Origin: Microlunatus sagamiharensis
GTDB taxonomy: Bacteria; Actinomycetota; Actinomycetes; Propionibacteriales; Propionibacteriaceae
DNA: 64,000 bases
Assembly: GCF_900105785.1 (NCBI RefSeq)
Contig: NZ_LT629799.1
Location: 186,001-250,000, forward strand
Reading direction: 5' to 3'
Made by a program: the position numbers and the translations under genes. The notes below the pieces were generated by a model. It was not told the origin of the DNA. It searched no databases and was given only the letters and a program-made list of their open reading frames with translations. The number at the start of each line of letters is the position of its first letter. Position 1 is the first letter of the stretch. Shown here piece by piece: positions 1 through 8,639 of this stretch.

Positions 1-681
1 GACCTCCGGCAGGTGCTCGCGGAGGTCACCGGCGACGGGCCCGTCGTGCTCGTCGGGCACTCGATGGGCGCGATGACGATCATGCACCTGGCGCTGTCCC
101 ACCCCGAGCTGTTCGGCCCGCAGGTCAAGGGGGTCGCGCTCTTCTCCACCTCGGCGGGCGAGATGGCCGACTACTCCCCGGTGCGCGCCATCCCGGGCCG
201 GGTGTTCTCGCGCGTCGCGCCGCCGCTGCTCGCCGGGCTCAACCGCGTCCCGGACCTCGTGGAGCGGAGCCGGCGGGCCGGCACCGACCTCGGCTTCGTG
301 GTGACGAAGCGGATGGCCTTCGGCTCCGACGTGCCCGCGAACCTCGTCGAGCTCACCAGCGAGATGCTCGGCGAGACCTCGCTGGAGGTCGTGGCCGACT
401 TCTACCCGACCTTCTCCGAGCTCGACGAGTACGAGGCCTTCACGGTGATGAGCCAGGTGCCGTGCGCGGTGGTCGGCGGCCTCGACGACGTGATCACGCC
501 CATCGAGCACACCGACAAGATCATCGAGCTGATGCCGCAGGCCACCGCGCTGCGGGTGCCGGACTGCGGGCACCTCGGCCTGATGGAGCACCCCGACGTC
601 TTCGACGCCGTCCTCGACGACCTGTACGACCGGGTGCTGGAGCGCGCCGCTGGGACTGACCAGGGAGCTGACCGTGCCTGA
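1..681 (+). CDS. Alpha/beta hydrolase, 5' end cut by window edge
   Basis: The reading frame is open from base 1, so the N-terminus lies outside the window. The nucleophile elbow GHSMG is visible (Ser codon at 61-63), preceded by the strand GPVVLV. Near the C-terminus GGLDDVITP carries the likely acid residue and PDCGHLGLMEHP the catalytic His. This triad order fits an esterase or lipase-type alpha/beta hydrolase; the substrate cannot be told. It overlaps the next gene by 8 bases, so the two are probably co-transcribed. A hydrolase of this kind often sits just before tsaE in actinobacteria (family knowledge); here two unrelated genes intervene. Confidence 0.85.
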   Translation, partial: DLRQVLAEVTGDGPVVLVGHSMGAMTIMHLALSHPELFGPQVKGVALFSTSAGEMADYSPVRAIPGRVFSRVAPPLLAGLNRVPDLVERSRRAGTDLGFVVTKRMAFGSDVPANLVELTSEMLGETSLEVVADFYPTFSELDEYEAFTVMSQVPCAVVGGLDDVITPIEHTDKIIELMPQATALRVPDCGHLGLMEHPDVFDAVLDDLYDRVLERAAGTDQGADRA

Positions 682-1312
682 GACCCTCCGCGTCGCCACC
701 ACCGAGCTCGTCGAGCGGGCCGCCGGGCTCGCCGCGTCCGGTCGCCGGGTGCTGCTCGGCATCACGGGTCCGCCCGGTGCGGGCAAGACCACGCTGGCGC
801 GGACGCTCGTCGGCGCGCTCGGCCCGGAGCTGGCGGTGCTGGTGCCCATGGACGGCTTCCACCTCGCCGACACCACGCTCGTGGCCTGGGGGAGCCGGGC
901 GCGCAAGGGCGCGCTCGACACCTTCGACGTCGGCGGATACGTGTCGCTGCTCCGGCGGCTGCGCGACCAGCGGGAGCCGTACGTGCACGCGCCCGAGTTC
1001 GACCGGGCGAGCGAGACCTCGCTGGGCTCGGCCCTGCCGGTGCCGCGCGAGGTGCCGCTCGTCGTCACCGAGGGCAACTACCTCCTCAGCACCACGGGGG
1101 AGTGGGCGGAGGTGGCCCGGCTGCTCGACCAGGTGTGGTTCATCGACGTGCCCGACGACGTCCGCGTCGGCCGTCTCGTGCGCCGGCGGGAGTCCTACGG
1201 GTCCGACCACGCGGAGGCGCTCGCCTGGGCGACCGGCAGCGACCAGGTCAACGCCGACGTCGTCGCCGCGACCCGCGGGCGGGCCGACCTCGCGGTGACG
1301 CTCGCGGGCTGA
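674..1312 (+). CDS. Nucleoside/pantothenate kinase-like P-loop protein
   Basis: A 212-residue P-loop kinase with Walker A GPPGAGKTT around residues 31-39, followed by VPMDGFHLAD, the Asp-containing substrate loop typical of the PanK/uridine kinase superfamily. TEGNYLL around residues 133-139 is the usual Walker B-like strand, and RLVRRRES is a lid-type arginine cluster. The substrate is not evident; candidates are a nucleoside, pantothenate or a sugar. The GTG start overlaps the stop of the upstream hydrolase. After the stop there are 257 bases before the helicase gene. Confidence 0.8.
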   Translation: MPETLRVATTELVERAAGLAASGRRVLLGITGPPGAGKTTLARTLVGALGPELAVLVPMDGFHLADTTLVAWGSRARKGALDTFDVGGYVSLLRRLRDQREPYVHAPEFDRASETSLGSALPVPREVPLVVTEGNYLLSTTGEWAEVARLLDQVWFIDVPDDVRVGRLVRRRESYGSDHAEALAWATGSDQVNADVVAATRGRADLAVTLAG

Positions 1313-1370
1313 GCGGCGGAGGGCCGCTGACCGCCTGGCGGAGGACCGACGTGGGGTCGCAGGCCGCCGT

Positions 1371-1400
1371 TTCGACTCCGCGGGGCCAGGACTGTACACT
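1371..1400 (+). promoter_or_regulatory. Probable promoter of the DEAD-box helicase gene
   Basis: TTCGAC (1371-1376) and TACACT (1395-1400) are separated by 18 bases and fit a vegetative -35/-10 pair. Transcription from here would give a 5' leader of about 160 bases before the ATG at 1570. I see no recognised riboswitch or strong hairpin in that leader. Long leaders are common on cold-inducible DEAD-box helicase genes, so temperature control is possible but not shown. Confidence 0.45.
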
Positions 1401-1569
1401 GAGAGCAACCCGAGCGGCACATCCACCTTCGGGACGCAGCGCCCTCCACCGAGAGCGGCGCACCTGGGTTCGTCTTCCCTCTCCTGCGCACAGAGTCGTT
1501 GCAGTCGATCACGGTCGTTGACGTACCTGACCGAGATCCCCCGACCCCGGGGAGAGAAACGAGTGACGC

Positions 1570-3930
1570 ATGTCCCCGAAGTCCAACGGTGCCGACGGCA
1601 TCCCCAAGAAGCGCTGGTCCGCGGCTGAGCGCGCCTCCCGCGGTCACACCCCGCGCCGCAGCGGCGGCAAGCCCCGCGCACCCCTGCGCGGCGGTCCCGC
1701 CCGCGACGCTGGCACCTCCCGCGGCGGCGACACCGGCCGCGTCCGCGGCGAGTGGTCGACGCGCCCGCCGCGCGACGACCGCCCGCAGCGCAACGACCGT
1801 CCGTCGTACTCGCGCGACGACCGCCCCTCGTACAACCGGGACGACCGCCCCGCGTACAACCGGGACGACCGCCCCGCGTACAACCGGGACGACCGCCCCG
1901 CGTACGGGAGTGACGACCGCTCCCGCGGCGACCGTCCGGCCTTCAACCGTGACGACCGTCCCTCGTACAACCGCGACGACCGCTCGCGCGGCGACCGTCC
2001 GAGCTACAACCGCGACGACCGTCCGTCCTACGGGCGTGACGACCGCTCGCGCGGCGACCGTCCGTCGTACGGCCGGGACGAGCGTCCCTCGTACAACCGT
2101 GACGACCGTCCGCAGCGCAGCCGTGACGACCGCCCGTCGTACGGCCGCGACGAGCGTCCCTCGTACAACCGCGACGACCGTCCGCAGCGCAGCCGCGACG
2201 ACCGCCCGTCGTACGGCCGCGACGACCGTCCCGCGTACAACCGGGACGACCGTGGCTCGTACAACCGGGACGACCGCCCGCAGCGCAGCCGCGACGACCG
2301 TTCCTCCTACGGTCGCGACGACCGTCCGCGCCGCGACGACCGACCCCAGCGCGACGACCGTCCGCAGCGCACCGCGTCGGGCCGTCCGTCGTTCTTCGAC
2401 TCCTACGACGACAAGCGTCCGGCCAACCGGGCGTACGCCGAGCGCTCCGACCGCTCGCACCACGCGTCCGCGCCGCGGACGACCAAGGTCCGCCCGCCCC
2501 GCGAGCGTGACTCCGAGCGCGAGCCCGAGCTCGTCGAGGTCGAGGAGACCGCAGCCGTGACGCCCACCCCCGCCTTCGAGGGCACCTTCGCCGACCTCGG
2601 CCTGCCGGCGAACCTCGTGTCCACGCTCGAGGCCTCCGGCATCGCGACGCCCTTCCCGATCCAGGCCGCGACGATCCCGGACGCGCTGACCGGGCGCGAC
2701 GTGCTCGGCCGCGGCCAGACGGGGTCGGGCAAGACGCTCGCCTTCGGCCTGCCGATGATCACCCGCCTCACCGGCGGCCAGGCGAGCAAGCCGCCGCGCG
2801 GCCTGGTCCTGGTGCCTACGCGCGAGCTGGCCATGCAGGTCAACGAGGCGCTCGAGCCCCTGGCCCGCGTGGCCGGGCTCTCCACCGTGCTCATCGCCGG
2901 GGGCATGTCCTACGTCCCGCAGCTGCGGGCCTTCTCGCGCGGCGTCGACATCGTCATCGCGACCCCGGGTCGCCTCATCGACCTCATGGAGCAGGGCGAG
3001 CTCGACCTCAGCCGCGTCGAGGTCACCGTGCTCGACGAGGCCGACCACATGGCCGACCTCGGCTTCCTGCCGGCGGTCACCACGATCCTCGACACCGTGC
3101 CGAGCGGCGGCCAGCGGCTGCTCTTCTCGGCGACGCTCGACTCGGGCATCGGCCGCATCGTGCGGCAGTACCTGGTCGACCCGGTCACCCACGAGGTCGA
3201 CTCGGCCAAGGCCAGCGTCACGACGATGAGCCACCTCATGGTCCAGGTCGCGCCGCACGACAAGGCCCCGCTGACCGCTGAGATCGCCTCCCGCGAGGGC
3301 CGCACGATCGTCTTCGTGCGCACCCAGCGCGGTGCCGACCGCGTCGCCGAGCAGCTGCGCGAGGCCGGCGTCATGGCCGGTGCGCTGCACGGCGGCCTGA
3401 CCCAGGGCGCCCGCACCCGCATCCTCGAGGCGTTCAAGGAGGGGTCCGTCCCCGCCCTCGTCGCCACCGACGTCGCGGCCCGCGGCATCCACGTCGACGA
3501 CGTCGGCCTGGTGCTCCAGGTCGACCCGCCGGCCGGCTCCAAGGACTACCTGCACCGCGCCGGCCGCACGGCCCGCGCCGGCGGCACGGGCGTCGTCGTC
3601 AGCCTCGTGCTGCCGCACCAGCGCCGCGAGGTCACCCGCCTCCTCGGCCAGGCGGCCGTGACCGCCGACCAGATGGTCGGCACCCCCGGCGACGAGGAGC
3701 TCGACACCCTCACCGGCGGCCGCCGTCCGTCGTACGACGCGGTGTCCGAGGCCGACTTCCGCGCGATCATCGACCCGCCGGTCCGCAAGGCCGGTCGTGG
3801 GCGTCGTCCGGGTGGCCCCGGCGGCCCCCGTGGTGGCGGCCAGGGCGGCCCGCGGGGGGCCCGTCCCCCGCGTCGCGGCCCGCGGACCGACCGTCAGCCG
3901 CGCTCCGAGACCTGGGGCGCCCAGGCCTGA
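1570..3930 (+). CDS. DEAD-box RNA helicase with long RDDRPSYN-repeat N-terminus
   Basis: A 786-residue ATP-dependent RNA helicase. The first ~270 residues are a low-complexity head made of repeats such as RDDRPSYN and RDDRPQRS, rich in Arg, Asp, Tyr and Pro. The catalytic core starts near residue 338 (FADLGLPANLV, Q-motif FPIQ). It has Walker A GQTGSGKT, PTRELAMQV, TPGRLIDL, DEADHMADLGF, SATLD, and the C-terminal motifs VATDVAARGIHVDDV and HRAGRTARAG. The tail is a GGPRGG/RPPRRG basic stretch, probably RNA-binding. Both ends are likely disordered. A role in ribosome assembly or RNA turnover is typical of the family; the precise orthology (RhlE or CsdA type) is not certain. Confidence 0.93.
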   Translation: MSPKSNGADGIPKKRWSAAERASRGHTPRRSGGKPRAPLRGGPARDAGTSRGGDTGRVRGEWSTRPPRDDRPQRNDRPSYSRDDRPSYNRDDRPAYNRDDRPAYNRDDRPAYGSDDRSRGDRPAFNRDDRPSYNRDDRSRGDRPSYNRDDRPSYGRDDRSRGDRPSYGRDERPSYNRDDRPQRSRDDRPSYGRDERPSYNRDDRPQRSRDDRPSYGRDDRPAYNRDDRGSYNRDDRPQRSRDDRSSYGRDDRPRRDDRPQRDDRPQRTASGRPSFFDSYDDKRPANRAYAERSDRSHHASAPRTTKVRPPRERDSEREPELVEVEETAAVTPTPAFEGTFADLGLPANLVSTLEASGIATPFPIQAATIPDALTGRDVLGRGQTGSGKTLAFGLPMITRLTGGQASKPPRGLVLVPTRELAMQVNEALEPLARVAGLSTVLIAGGMSYVPQLRAFSRGVDIVIATPGRLIDLMEQGELDLSRVEVTVLDEADHMADLGFLPAVTTILDTVPSGGQRLLFSATLDSGIGRIVRQYLVDPVTHEVDSAKASVTTMSHLMVQVAPHDKAPLTAEIASREGRTIVFVRTQRGADRVAEQLREAGVMAGALHGGLTQGARTRILEAFKEGSVPALVATDVAARGIHVDDVGLVLQVDPPAGSKDYLHRAGRTARAGGTGVVVSLVLPHQRREVTRLLGQAAVTADQMVGTPGDEELDTLTGGRRPSYDAVSEADFRAIIDPPVRKAGRGRRPGGPGGPRGGGQGGPRGARPPRRGPRTDRQPRSETWGAQA
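1771..2370 (+). repeat. Coding tandem repeat (RDDRPxYx units)
   Basis: This stretch inside the helicase gene encodes about twenty degenerate units of 7-10 residues with the core RDDRP or RDERP, followed by SYN, AYN, SYG or QRS. The codons vary between units but the amino acids are kept, so selection acts on the protein. The repetition leaves long open frames in the other frames and on the other strand, which are not genes. Confidence 0.9.
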
Positions 3931-3947
3931 CCTCGAGGCTGCAGCAC

Positions 3948-3985
3948 CGAGCGGCACCCACCTCCACGGGGGCGGGTGCCGCTCG
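3948..3985 (+). terminator. Hairpin terminator after the helicase gene
   Basis: A perfect 12-bp stem (CGAGCGGCACCC at 3948-3959 with GGGTGCCGCTCG at 3974-3985) encloses a 14-base loop. It has no T-tract, as is usual in such GC-rich genomes. An in-frame GTG at 3976 for the next gene lies inside this stem, which argues against starting that gene there. Confidence 0.7.
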
Positions 3986-4031
3986 TGCGTTCACCCCCTG
4001 TTCGCCGGACGGGCGTGCTGGAGGCTGCCAG

Positions 4032-4044
4032 TAACCTCGCTGCC
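4032..4044 (+). promoter_or_regulatory. -10 box for a leaderless GNAT-TsaE mRNA
   Basis: TAACCT at 4032-4037 ends 7 bases before the GTG at 4045, with no Shine-Dalgarno sequence between them. This is the expected spacing when transcription begins at the start codon. Confidence 0.6.
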
Positions 4045-5001
4045 GTGAATCCGCCGCAGTCCGAGCCCGTCGTGGTCGTGGCCTCGGCGGAGCACGCGGC
4101 GGCGATGGTCGAGGTCGTGCACGCCGCGTTCGGCGCCCGGCCGCCGATCGACCCGCCCTCCACGGCGGACCGGGAGACGGCCGAGAGCCTCGCCGAGGCG
4201 CTGCGCCGCGGGGGCGGCATCTACGCCTCCGTCGACGGCCGGCCCGCCGGCGCGATCCTCGTGGGCAGCACGAGGGAGGACGTGGCGACCTTCGCCCGCG
4301 TCTCCGTGCACCCCGACTTCCAGCGCCACGGCATCGCGAGCGCCATGGTCGCGGCCGCCGAGGACCTCGCCGCGCTGCAGGGCCACCGCCGCGTCGACCT
4401 CTTCGCCCGCGAGGAGTTCGCCGAGCTGATCACGTTCTGGGGGCGACGCGGGTACGCCGTCGCCCGCCTCGCGCCCCACGGCGTCGTGCTCACCAAGGCG
4501 CTGCCCCAGGTGCTGACGCTGCCCGACGCCGATGCCACCGAGGAGCTCGGACGCCGTCTCGGCGAGGTCGTGCGCGCCGGCGACCTGCTTGTCCTCTCCG
4601 GCGAGCTCGGCGCGGGCAAGACCACGCTGACCCAGGGCCTCGGGCGCGCGCTCGGCGTGACGGGCGCGGTCATCTCCCCGACGTTCGTGCTGTCGCGCGT
4701 GCACGCCACCGCGGAGGACCGGCCGACGCTGGTGCACGTGGACGCCTACCGGCTCGGCAGCGCCGCCGAGCTCGACGACCTCGACCTCGACGCGAGCGCG
4801 CCCGAGAGCGTGACGGTCGTCGAGTGGGGCCGCGGCCTGGTCGAGCAGAGCTGGGACCACCGCCTGGAGGTCGACCTCGTGCACGACCCCGAGGGCGGCC
4901 GGCTCGCCCTCCTGCGACCCTTCGGCGAGCGCTGGTCCGGCGTCGACCTCGGCGCGCTCGACCCGCGCCGTCCTGCGTACGCGGAGGTGGATCGTGGCTG
5001 A
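4045..5001 (+). CDS. tsaE: GNAT acetyltransferase-TsaE fusion (t6A ATPase)
   Basis: A 318-residue two-domain protein. Residues ~9-150 form a GNAT acetyltransferase (VSVHPDFQRHGIASAMVAAAE is the acetyl-CoA-binding region). Residues ~155-318 are TsaE, the ATPase of the t6A37 tRNA-modification complex, with P-loop GELGAGKTT near residue 187 and downstream SPTFVLSR and HVDAYRLG motifs. TsaE works with TsaB and TsaD, whose genes follow. The GTG at 4045 is chosen over one at 3976 because the latter lies in a terminator hairpin and a -10 box stands just ahead of 4045. The next gene overlaps by 8 bases. The GNAT substrate is unknown. Confidence 0.9.
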   Translation: MNPPQSEPVVVVASAEHAAAMVEVVHAAFGARPPIDPPSTADRETAESLAEALRRGGGIYASVDGRPAGAILVGSTREDVATFARVSVHPDFQRHGIASAMVAAAEDLAALQGHRRVDLFAREEFAELITFWGRRGYAVARLAPHGVVLTKALPQVLTLPDADATEELGRRLGEVVRAGDLLVLSGELGAGKTTLTQGLGRALGVTGAVISPTFVLSRVHATAEDRPTLVHVDAYRLGSAAELDDLDLDASAPESVTVVEWGRGLVEQSWDHRLEVDLVHDPEGGRLALLRPFGERWSGVDLGALDPRRPAYAEVDRG

Positions 5002-5668
5002 GCCCGGAACGGGCCTGACGCTCGCTCTCGACACGTCGACCGACGTCACGGTCGGGGTGGCCCGGGGGAGCGAGGTCCTCGCCTCGGAGCGCGTGACCGA
5101 CCGGATGGCGCACGTGGAGCAGCTCGTGCCCCTCGTGCACCGCACCCTCGGTGCGGTGGGGGCCACGCTCGGCGACGTCGACCGGGTCGTCGTCGGCCTC
5201 GGGCCGGGCCCCTTCACCGGCCTGCGGGTCGGGATCGTCAGCGCCCAGGTGCTGGCCCACGTCCGCGGCGCCACCCTGCACGGGGTGTGCAGCCTGGACG
5301 TGATCGCGCTCGCGCACGCAGGGGGGTCCGGCCACCCCGAGTTCGTGGTGGCCACGGACGCGAGGCGGCGCGAGGTCTACTGGGCGCGCTACGCCGGCGA
5401 CGGCACCCGGCTGCAAGGGCCTGAGGTGAGCAGCCCCGACGACGTCCCGCGGCTGCCGACGGTGGGTCCGGGGGCCGACCTCTACGCCGACCGGCTCGAC
5501 GTCGTCGACGGCCCGCGCACGCTCGACGCCGGTCTGCTCGCCGCGCGCGGCCCCGCGCTGCCGGACGCCGGCAGCGAACCGCTGTACCTGCGCCGCCCGG
5601 ACGCCGCCGAGCCCAGCCGCCGCAAGTCGGTGCTGCGGCTCCCGCCGGACCAGGCGGTGCGCCGGTGA
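4994..5668 (+). CDS. tsaB: TsaB, t6A complex dimerisation subunit
   Basis: A 224-residue protein of the ASKHA fold, beginning [18 protein letters not shown] and carrying [16 protein letters not shown], the diagnostic TsaB motif. It bridges TsaD and TsaE in forming N6-threonylcarbamoyladenosine at position 37 of ANN-decoding tRNAs. A GGAGGTGG ribosome-binding site at 4984-4991 precedes the GTG start, which overlaps the tsaE stop. The stop overlaps the rimI GTG start by 4 bases, so translation is coupled. Confidence 0.93.
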   Translation: MAEPGTGLTLALDTSTDVTVGVARGSEVLASERVTDRMAHVEQLVPLVHRTLGAVGATLGDVDRVVVGLGPGPFTGLRVGIVSAQVLAHVRGATLHGVCSLDVIALAHAGGSGHPEFVVATDARRREVYWARYAGDGTRLQGPEVSSPDDVPRLPTVGPGADLYADRLDVVDGPRTLDAGLLAARGPALPDAGSEPLYLRRPDAAEPSRRKSVLRLPPDQAVRR

Positions 5669-6273
5669 GCGCCGAGGGCGCGGCGGCCGGGCTCGAGCCC
5701 TCCGTGGCCTCGCTGCAGCTCAGCCTCCTCCCCGCGCGGCGCGACGACCTGCCCGCGATCCTGCGCCTCGAGGAGGAGGGCTTCGCCCCCGACGAGCGCT
5801 GGAGCGAGCGGAGCTGGGCGGGCGAGCTGCTCGGGCAGGGCCGGACGGTCCTGCTCGCGCGCGGCGCGCAGCCTGCGGGCGTCGTCGCGCTGTCGACGGT
5901 CGGCGAGCTGGCCGACCTGCACCGGGTCGTCGTCGCGCCGACCCACCGCCGGCAGGGCGTCGGGCTCCGGCTGGTGCGCGCCGGGCTCCTCGCGGTGCGG
6001 CACGCGGGCGCCCGGGCCGTCATGCTCGAGGTCGAGTGGACCAACGAGGCGGCGACCGCCCTCTACGCGCGGCTCGGCTTCGAGCAGCTGCACGTGCGCC
6101 GCGACTACTACGGCCCCGGCCGCCACGCGCTGATCATGAAGCTCTACGACCTCGAGACCTGGCCGGGCCGCTTCGCCGAGGCCGTCCGCGACACCGAGAC
6201 CGACCTCGCGGCCGAGCGCACCGGGTTCGAGCCGTCGGCGGAGCCCGCACCCGAGCCCGAGGAGGCACCGTGA
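5665..6273 (+). CDS. rimI: RimI-type ribosomal protein N-acetyltransferase
   Basis: A 202-residue GNAT enzyme. The acetyl-CoA-binding segment [16 protein letters not shown] is followed by [39 protein letters not shown], which matches the conserved RimI end (N-E-A-A-LY...GF...R..YY). RimI acetylates the N-terminus of ribosomal protein S18 in E. coli; actinobacterial homologues may be broader. The 40-residue acidic tail (EPAPEPEE) is extra. It is coupled by 4-base overlaps to tsaB upstream and tsaD downstream. Confidence 0.9.
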   Translation: MSAEGAAAGLEPSVASLQLSLLPARRDDLPAILRLEEEGFAPDERWSERSWAGELLGQGRTVLLARGAQPAGVVALSTVGELADLHRVVVAPTHRRQGVGLRLVRAGLLAVRHAGARAVMLEVEWTNEAATALYARLGFEQLHVRRDYYGPGRHALIMKLYDLETWPGRFAEAVRDTETDLAAERTGFEPSAEPAPEPEEAP

Positions 6274-7337
6274 CCGGCCCGCTCGTCCTGGGCATCGAGA
6301 GCTCCTGCGACGAGACCGGCGTGGGGATCGTGCGGGGCCACGAGCTGCTCGCCAACGAGGTCGCCTCGAGCGTCGAGCTGCACGCGCGCTTCGGCGGCGT
6401 GGTGCCCGAGATCGCCAGCCGCGCCCACCTCGAGGCGATGCTGCCGACGCTGGAACGTGCCTGCGCCGAGGCCGACGTCGACCTCACCGAGATCGACGCG
6501 GTCGCCGTGACCGCCGGTCCCGGGCTGATGGGCGCCCTGGTCGTCGGCGTCGCGGCGGCGAAGGCGCTCGCGTACGCGCTGGGCAAGCCGCTCTACGGGG
6601 TCAACCACCTCGCCGGCCACGTGGCGGTGGACCTGCTGGAGCACGGTCCGCTGCCGACGCCCAGCGTCGCCCTGCTCGTCTCGGGCGGCCACACCTCGCT
6701 GCTGCTCGTCGACGACATCGCGGGGAACGCCAGCCGCAAGGAGGGCGGGCGCGGGATCGTCGAGCTCGGCGCGACGATCGACGACGCGGCGGGGGAGGCG
6801 TACGACAAGGTCGCCCGACTGCTCGGCCTGCCCTACCCCGGCGGGCCCGTGATCGACCGGGCGGCGACGGGCGACCCCCGCGCGATCGCCTTCCCGCGCG
6901 GGCTCACCTCCGCCCGCGACCTCGAGCGGCACCGCTTCGACTTCTCCTTCTCCGGCCTCAAGACCGCCGTGGCGCGCTGGGTCGAGACCCGCGAGCGCGA
7001 CGGCCTCGACGTCCCGCTGGCCGACGTCGCGGCGAGCTTCCAGGAGGCGGTCTGCGACGTGCTGAGCGCCAAGGCCCTCGACGCCTGCGCCGCGACCGAC
7101 GCACGGGACCTGCTGATCGGCGGCGGGGTCGCCGCCAACGGCCGGCTGCGCGCCCTGCTCGCGGAGCGGGCTGCCGAGGCCGGGGTCGCGCTGCGCACGC
7201 CCCGCCCGGGGCTGTGCACCGACAACGGCGCGATGATCGCCGTCCTCGGCACCGAGGTGATCCTCGCCGGGGGCCGCCCCTCCGGCCCCGAGCTCGGGGC
7301 GGACTCGTCGCTGCCCGTCAGCCGCGTCCTGGTCTGA
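6270..7337 (+). CDS. tsaD: TsaD, tRNA threonylcarbamoyladenosine transferase
   Basis: A 355-residue protein starting at GTG 6270, which overlaps the rimI stop. It shows [16 protein letters not shown] at the N-terminus and NHLAGH around residues 112-117, whose two His bind the metal. It also has [30 protein letters not shown] and the C-terminal [10 protein letters not shown] with a metal-binding Asp. TsaD transfers the threonylcarbamoyl group to A37. A larger open frame begins at 6036, but it runs inside rimI in another frame. With TsaE and TsaB nearby, only TsaC (threonylcarbamoyl-AMP synthase) is missing from this cluster. Confidence 0.96.
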   Translation: MTGPLVLGIESSCDETGVGIVRGHELLANEVASSVELHARFGGVVPEIASRAHLEAMLPTLERACAEADVDLTEIDAVAVTAGPGLMGALVVGVAAAKALAYALGKPLYGVNHLAGHVAVDLLEHGPLPTPSVALLVSGGHTSLLLVDDIAGNASRKEGGRGIVELGATIDDAAGEAYDKVARLLGLPYPGGPVIDRAATGDPRAIAFPRGLTSARDLERHRFDFSFSGLKTAVARWVETRERDGLDVPLADVAASFQEAVCDVLSAKALDACAATDARDLLIGGGVAANGRLRALLAERAAEAGVALRTPRPGLCTDNGAMIAVLGTEVILAGGRPSGPELGADSSLPVSRVLV

Positions 7338-7344
7338 GCGGCTC

Positions 7345-8547
7345 GTGACCGCGCTCCCGCTCGGGCTCACGGTCGAGGCGCTGGCCGCGGCCGAGGCCGA
7401 GGCGGACCCGGGCTCCCTGGGTGCAGGCACCCGCCTGCGGAACCGCTTCGGTCCCGACCTCGCCGCCGCGGCCCTCACCCAGGTGGTCCTGCGCCGGCGG
7501 GCGCGGTCCAAGTTCGGGGACGCGGCGCTGGGGCTCTGGCTCACCCGGGACGGGCTGGAGCAGGCCACCCGTCCCGACGTCGCGGCGCTGCACGCCCGGC
7601 GCTTCGTCGACGCGGGCGTACGGCGGGTGGTCGACCTGGGCTGCGGGATCGGCGCCGACGCCGTCGCCTTCGTCCGGGCCGGGCTGGACGTCGTGGCCGT
7701 CGAGCGCGACCCCGCGACGGCCGACGTCGCCCGGGCGAACCTCGCCGGTGCGGTCGAGGCGGCCCGGGCGGGCGGGGGCCACGCGAAGGCCGAGGTCGTC
7801 GTCGCCGACGTCGCCGACGTGCTGGGCGCCGGGCTCGAGCCCGGGGACGGCGTGTTCGCCGACCCGGCCCGCCGGGACGCCCGCGGCCGGGTCTGGCGCG
7901 CGCAGGACTTCAGCCCGGACCTCTCGACGCTGCTGGCGCTCGCGTCGCCCGAGCGCGTGCTCGGTGTCAAGCTCGGCCCGGCGCTGCCGCACGCCCTGGT
8001 GCCACGGGAGTCCGAGGCGGAGTGGGTCAGCCACGGCGGCGACGTCGTCGAGGTCGGGGTGTGGAGCGGCCCGGGGAGCGTCGCCGGCCGCCGGAGCGCG
8101 CTGCTGTGGCCGGCGGAGCGTCTCGTCGCCACCGACGCGCGGCTCGAGGTGCGTCCCGTCGGGACCTACGTCCACGAGCCGGACGGCGCGGTCATCCGCG
8201 CCGGCGCCGTCGCGGCGCTGGGGGAGCGGCTCGGCGCGGGCCTGCTCGACGCCCAGATCGCCTACCTCACGTCGGACACGCTGGTGAGCGTCCCGGGAGC
8301 GACCGCGTTCGAGGTGGAGGAGGTGCTCCCGTACGACCTCAAGCGGCTCCGTCGCTGGGTCCGGGAGCGGGGGATCGGCACTCTCGAGATCAAGCGGAGG
8401 GGTCTCGACGTCGACCCCGTCGACCTGCGCCGATCCCTGCGTCCGCAGGGATCCGCCTCCGCGACCCTGATCCTGAGCCGCACCCCCGACGGCGCGGTGG
8501 CCCTGGTCGTGCACCGCTGCCACAGTCCGGGTGATCGTGTTACATGA
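7345..8547 (+). CDS. Class I SAM-dependent methyltransferase with THUMP-like C-terminal domain
   Basis: A 400-residue protein. VVDLGCGIGADAVAFVRAGLDVVAVERDP around residues 95-123 is the SAM-binding motif I region, and DGVFADPARRDARGRVW carries the motif IV-like DPAR. The C-terminal part (DLKRLRRWVRERGIGTLEIKRRG) resembles the THUMP-like domain of actinobacterial methyltransferases. The substrate is unknown, possibly RNA because of that domain. It starts at GTG 7345, seven bases after the tsaD stop, so it is likely the last gene of the t6A operon. Confidence 0.85.
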   Translation: MTALPLGLTVEALAAAEAEADPGSLGAGTRLRNRFGPDLAAAALTQVVLRRRARSKFGDAALGLWLTRDGLEQATRPDVAALHARRFVDAGVRRVVDLGCGIGADAVAFVRAGLDVVAVERDPATADVARANLAGAVEAARAGGGHAKAEVVVADVADVLGAGLEPGDGVFADPARRDARGRVWRAQDFSPDLSTLLALASPERVLGVKLGPALPHALVPRESEAEWVSHGGDVVEVGVWSGPGSVAGRRSALLWPAERLVATDARLEVRPVGTYVHEPDGAVIRAGAVAALGERLGAGLLDAQIAYLTSDTLVSVPGATAFEVEEVLPYDLKRLRRWVRERGIGTLEIKRRGLDVDPVDLRRSLRPQGSASATLILSRTPDGAVALVVHRCHSPGDRVT

Positions 8548-8570
8548 TCATTATCTCGTTACCGAAAGTT

Positions 8571-8576
8571 TATAAT
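8571..8576 (+). promoter_or_regulatory. Consensus TATAAT -10 box before the metallophosphoesterase gene
   Basis: A perfect TATAAT lies in a conspicuous AT-rich patch (about 8540-8582), rare in this sequence. No good -35 is visible at 16-18 bases. The start ATG is 64 bases downstream of the box. The patch also contains GTTACC (8558-8563). Confidence 0.6.
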
Positions 8577-8639
8577 TGAATGGGAACTCGGCTATGGTCG
8601 GCCGCGACGTCCGGGGGACGAACACGAGGAGACCTGAGA

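Noticed and set aside
1771-2370. Regular repeats that might look like a CRISPR array
   Set aside because: The units are in frame, 21-30 bases long without unique spacers, and encode a conserved amino-acid pattern.
1499-2560. Long open frame overlapping the helicase head
   Set aside because: It exists only because the repeated codons of the helicase lack stops in that frame; composition (Thr/Arg/Ala repeats) is that of an out-of-frame reading.
3976-4044. Longer N-terminus for the GNAT-TsaE fusion
   Set aside because: The GTG at 3976 lies in the terminator stem of the previous gene; a -10 box supports 4045.
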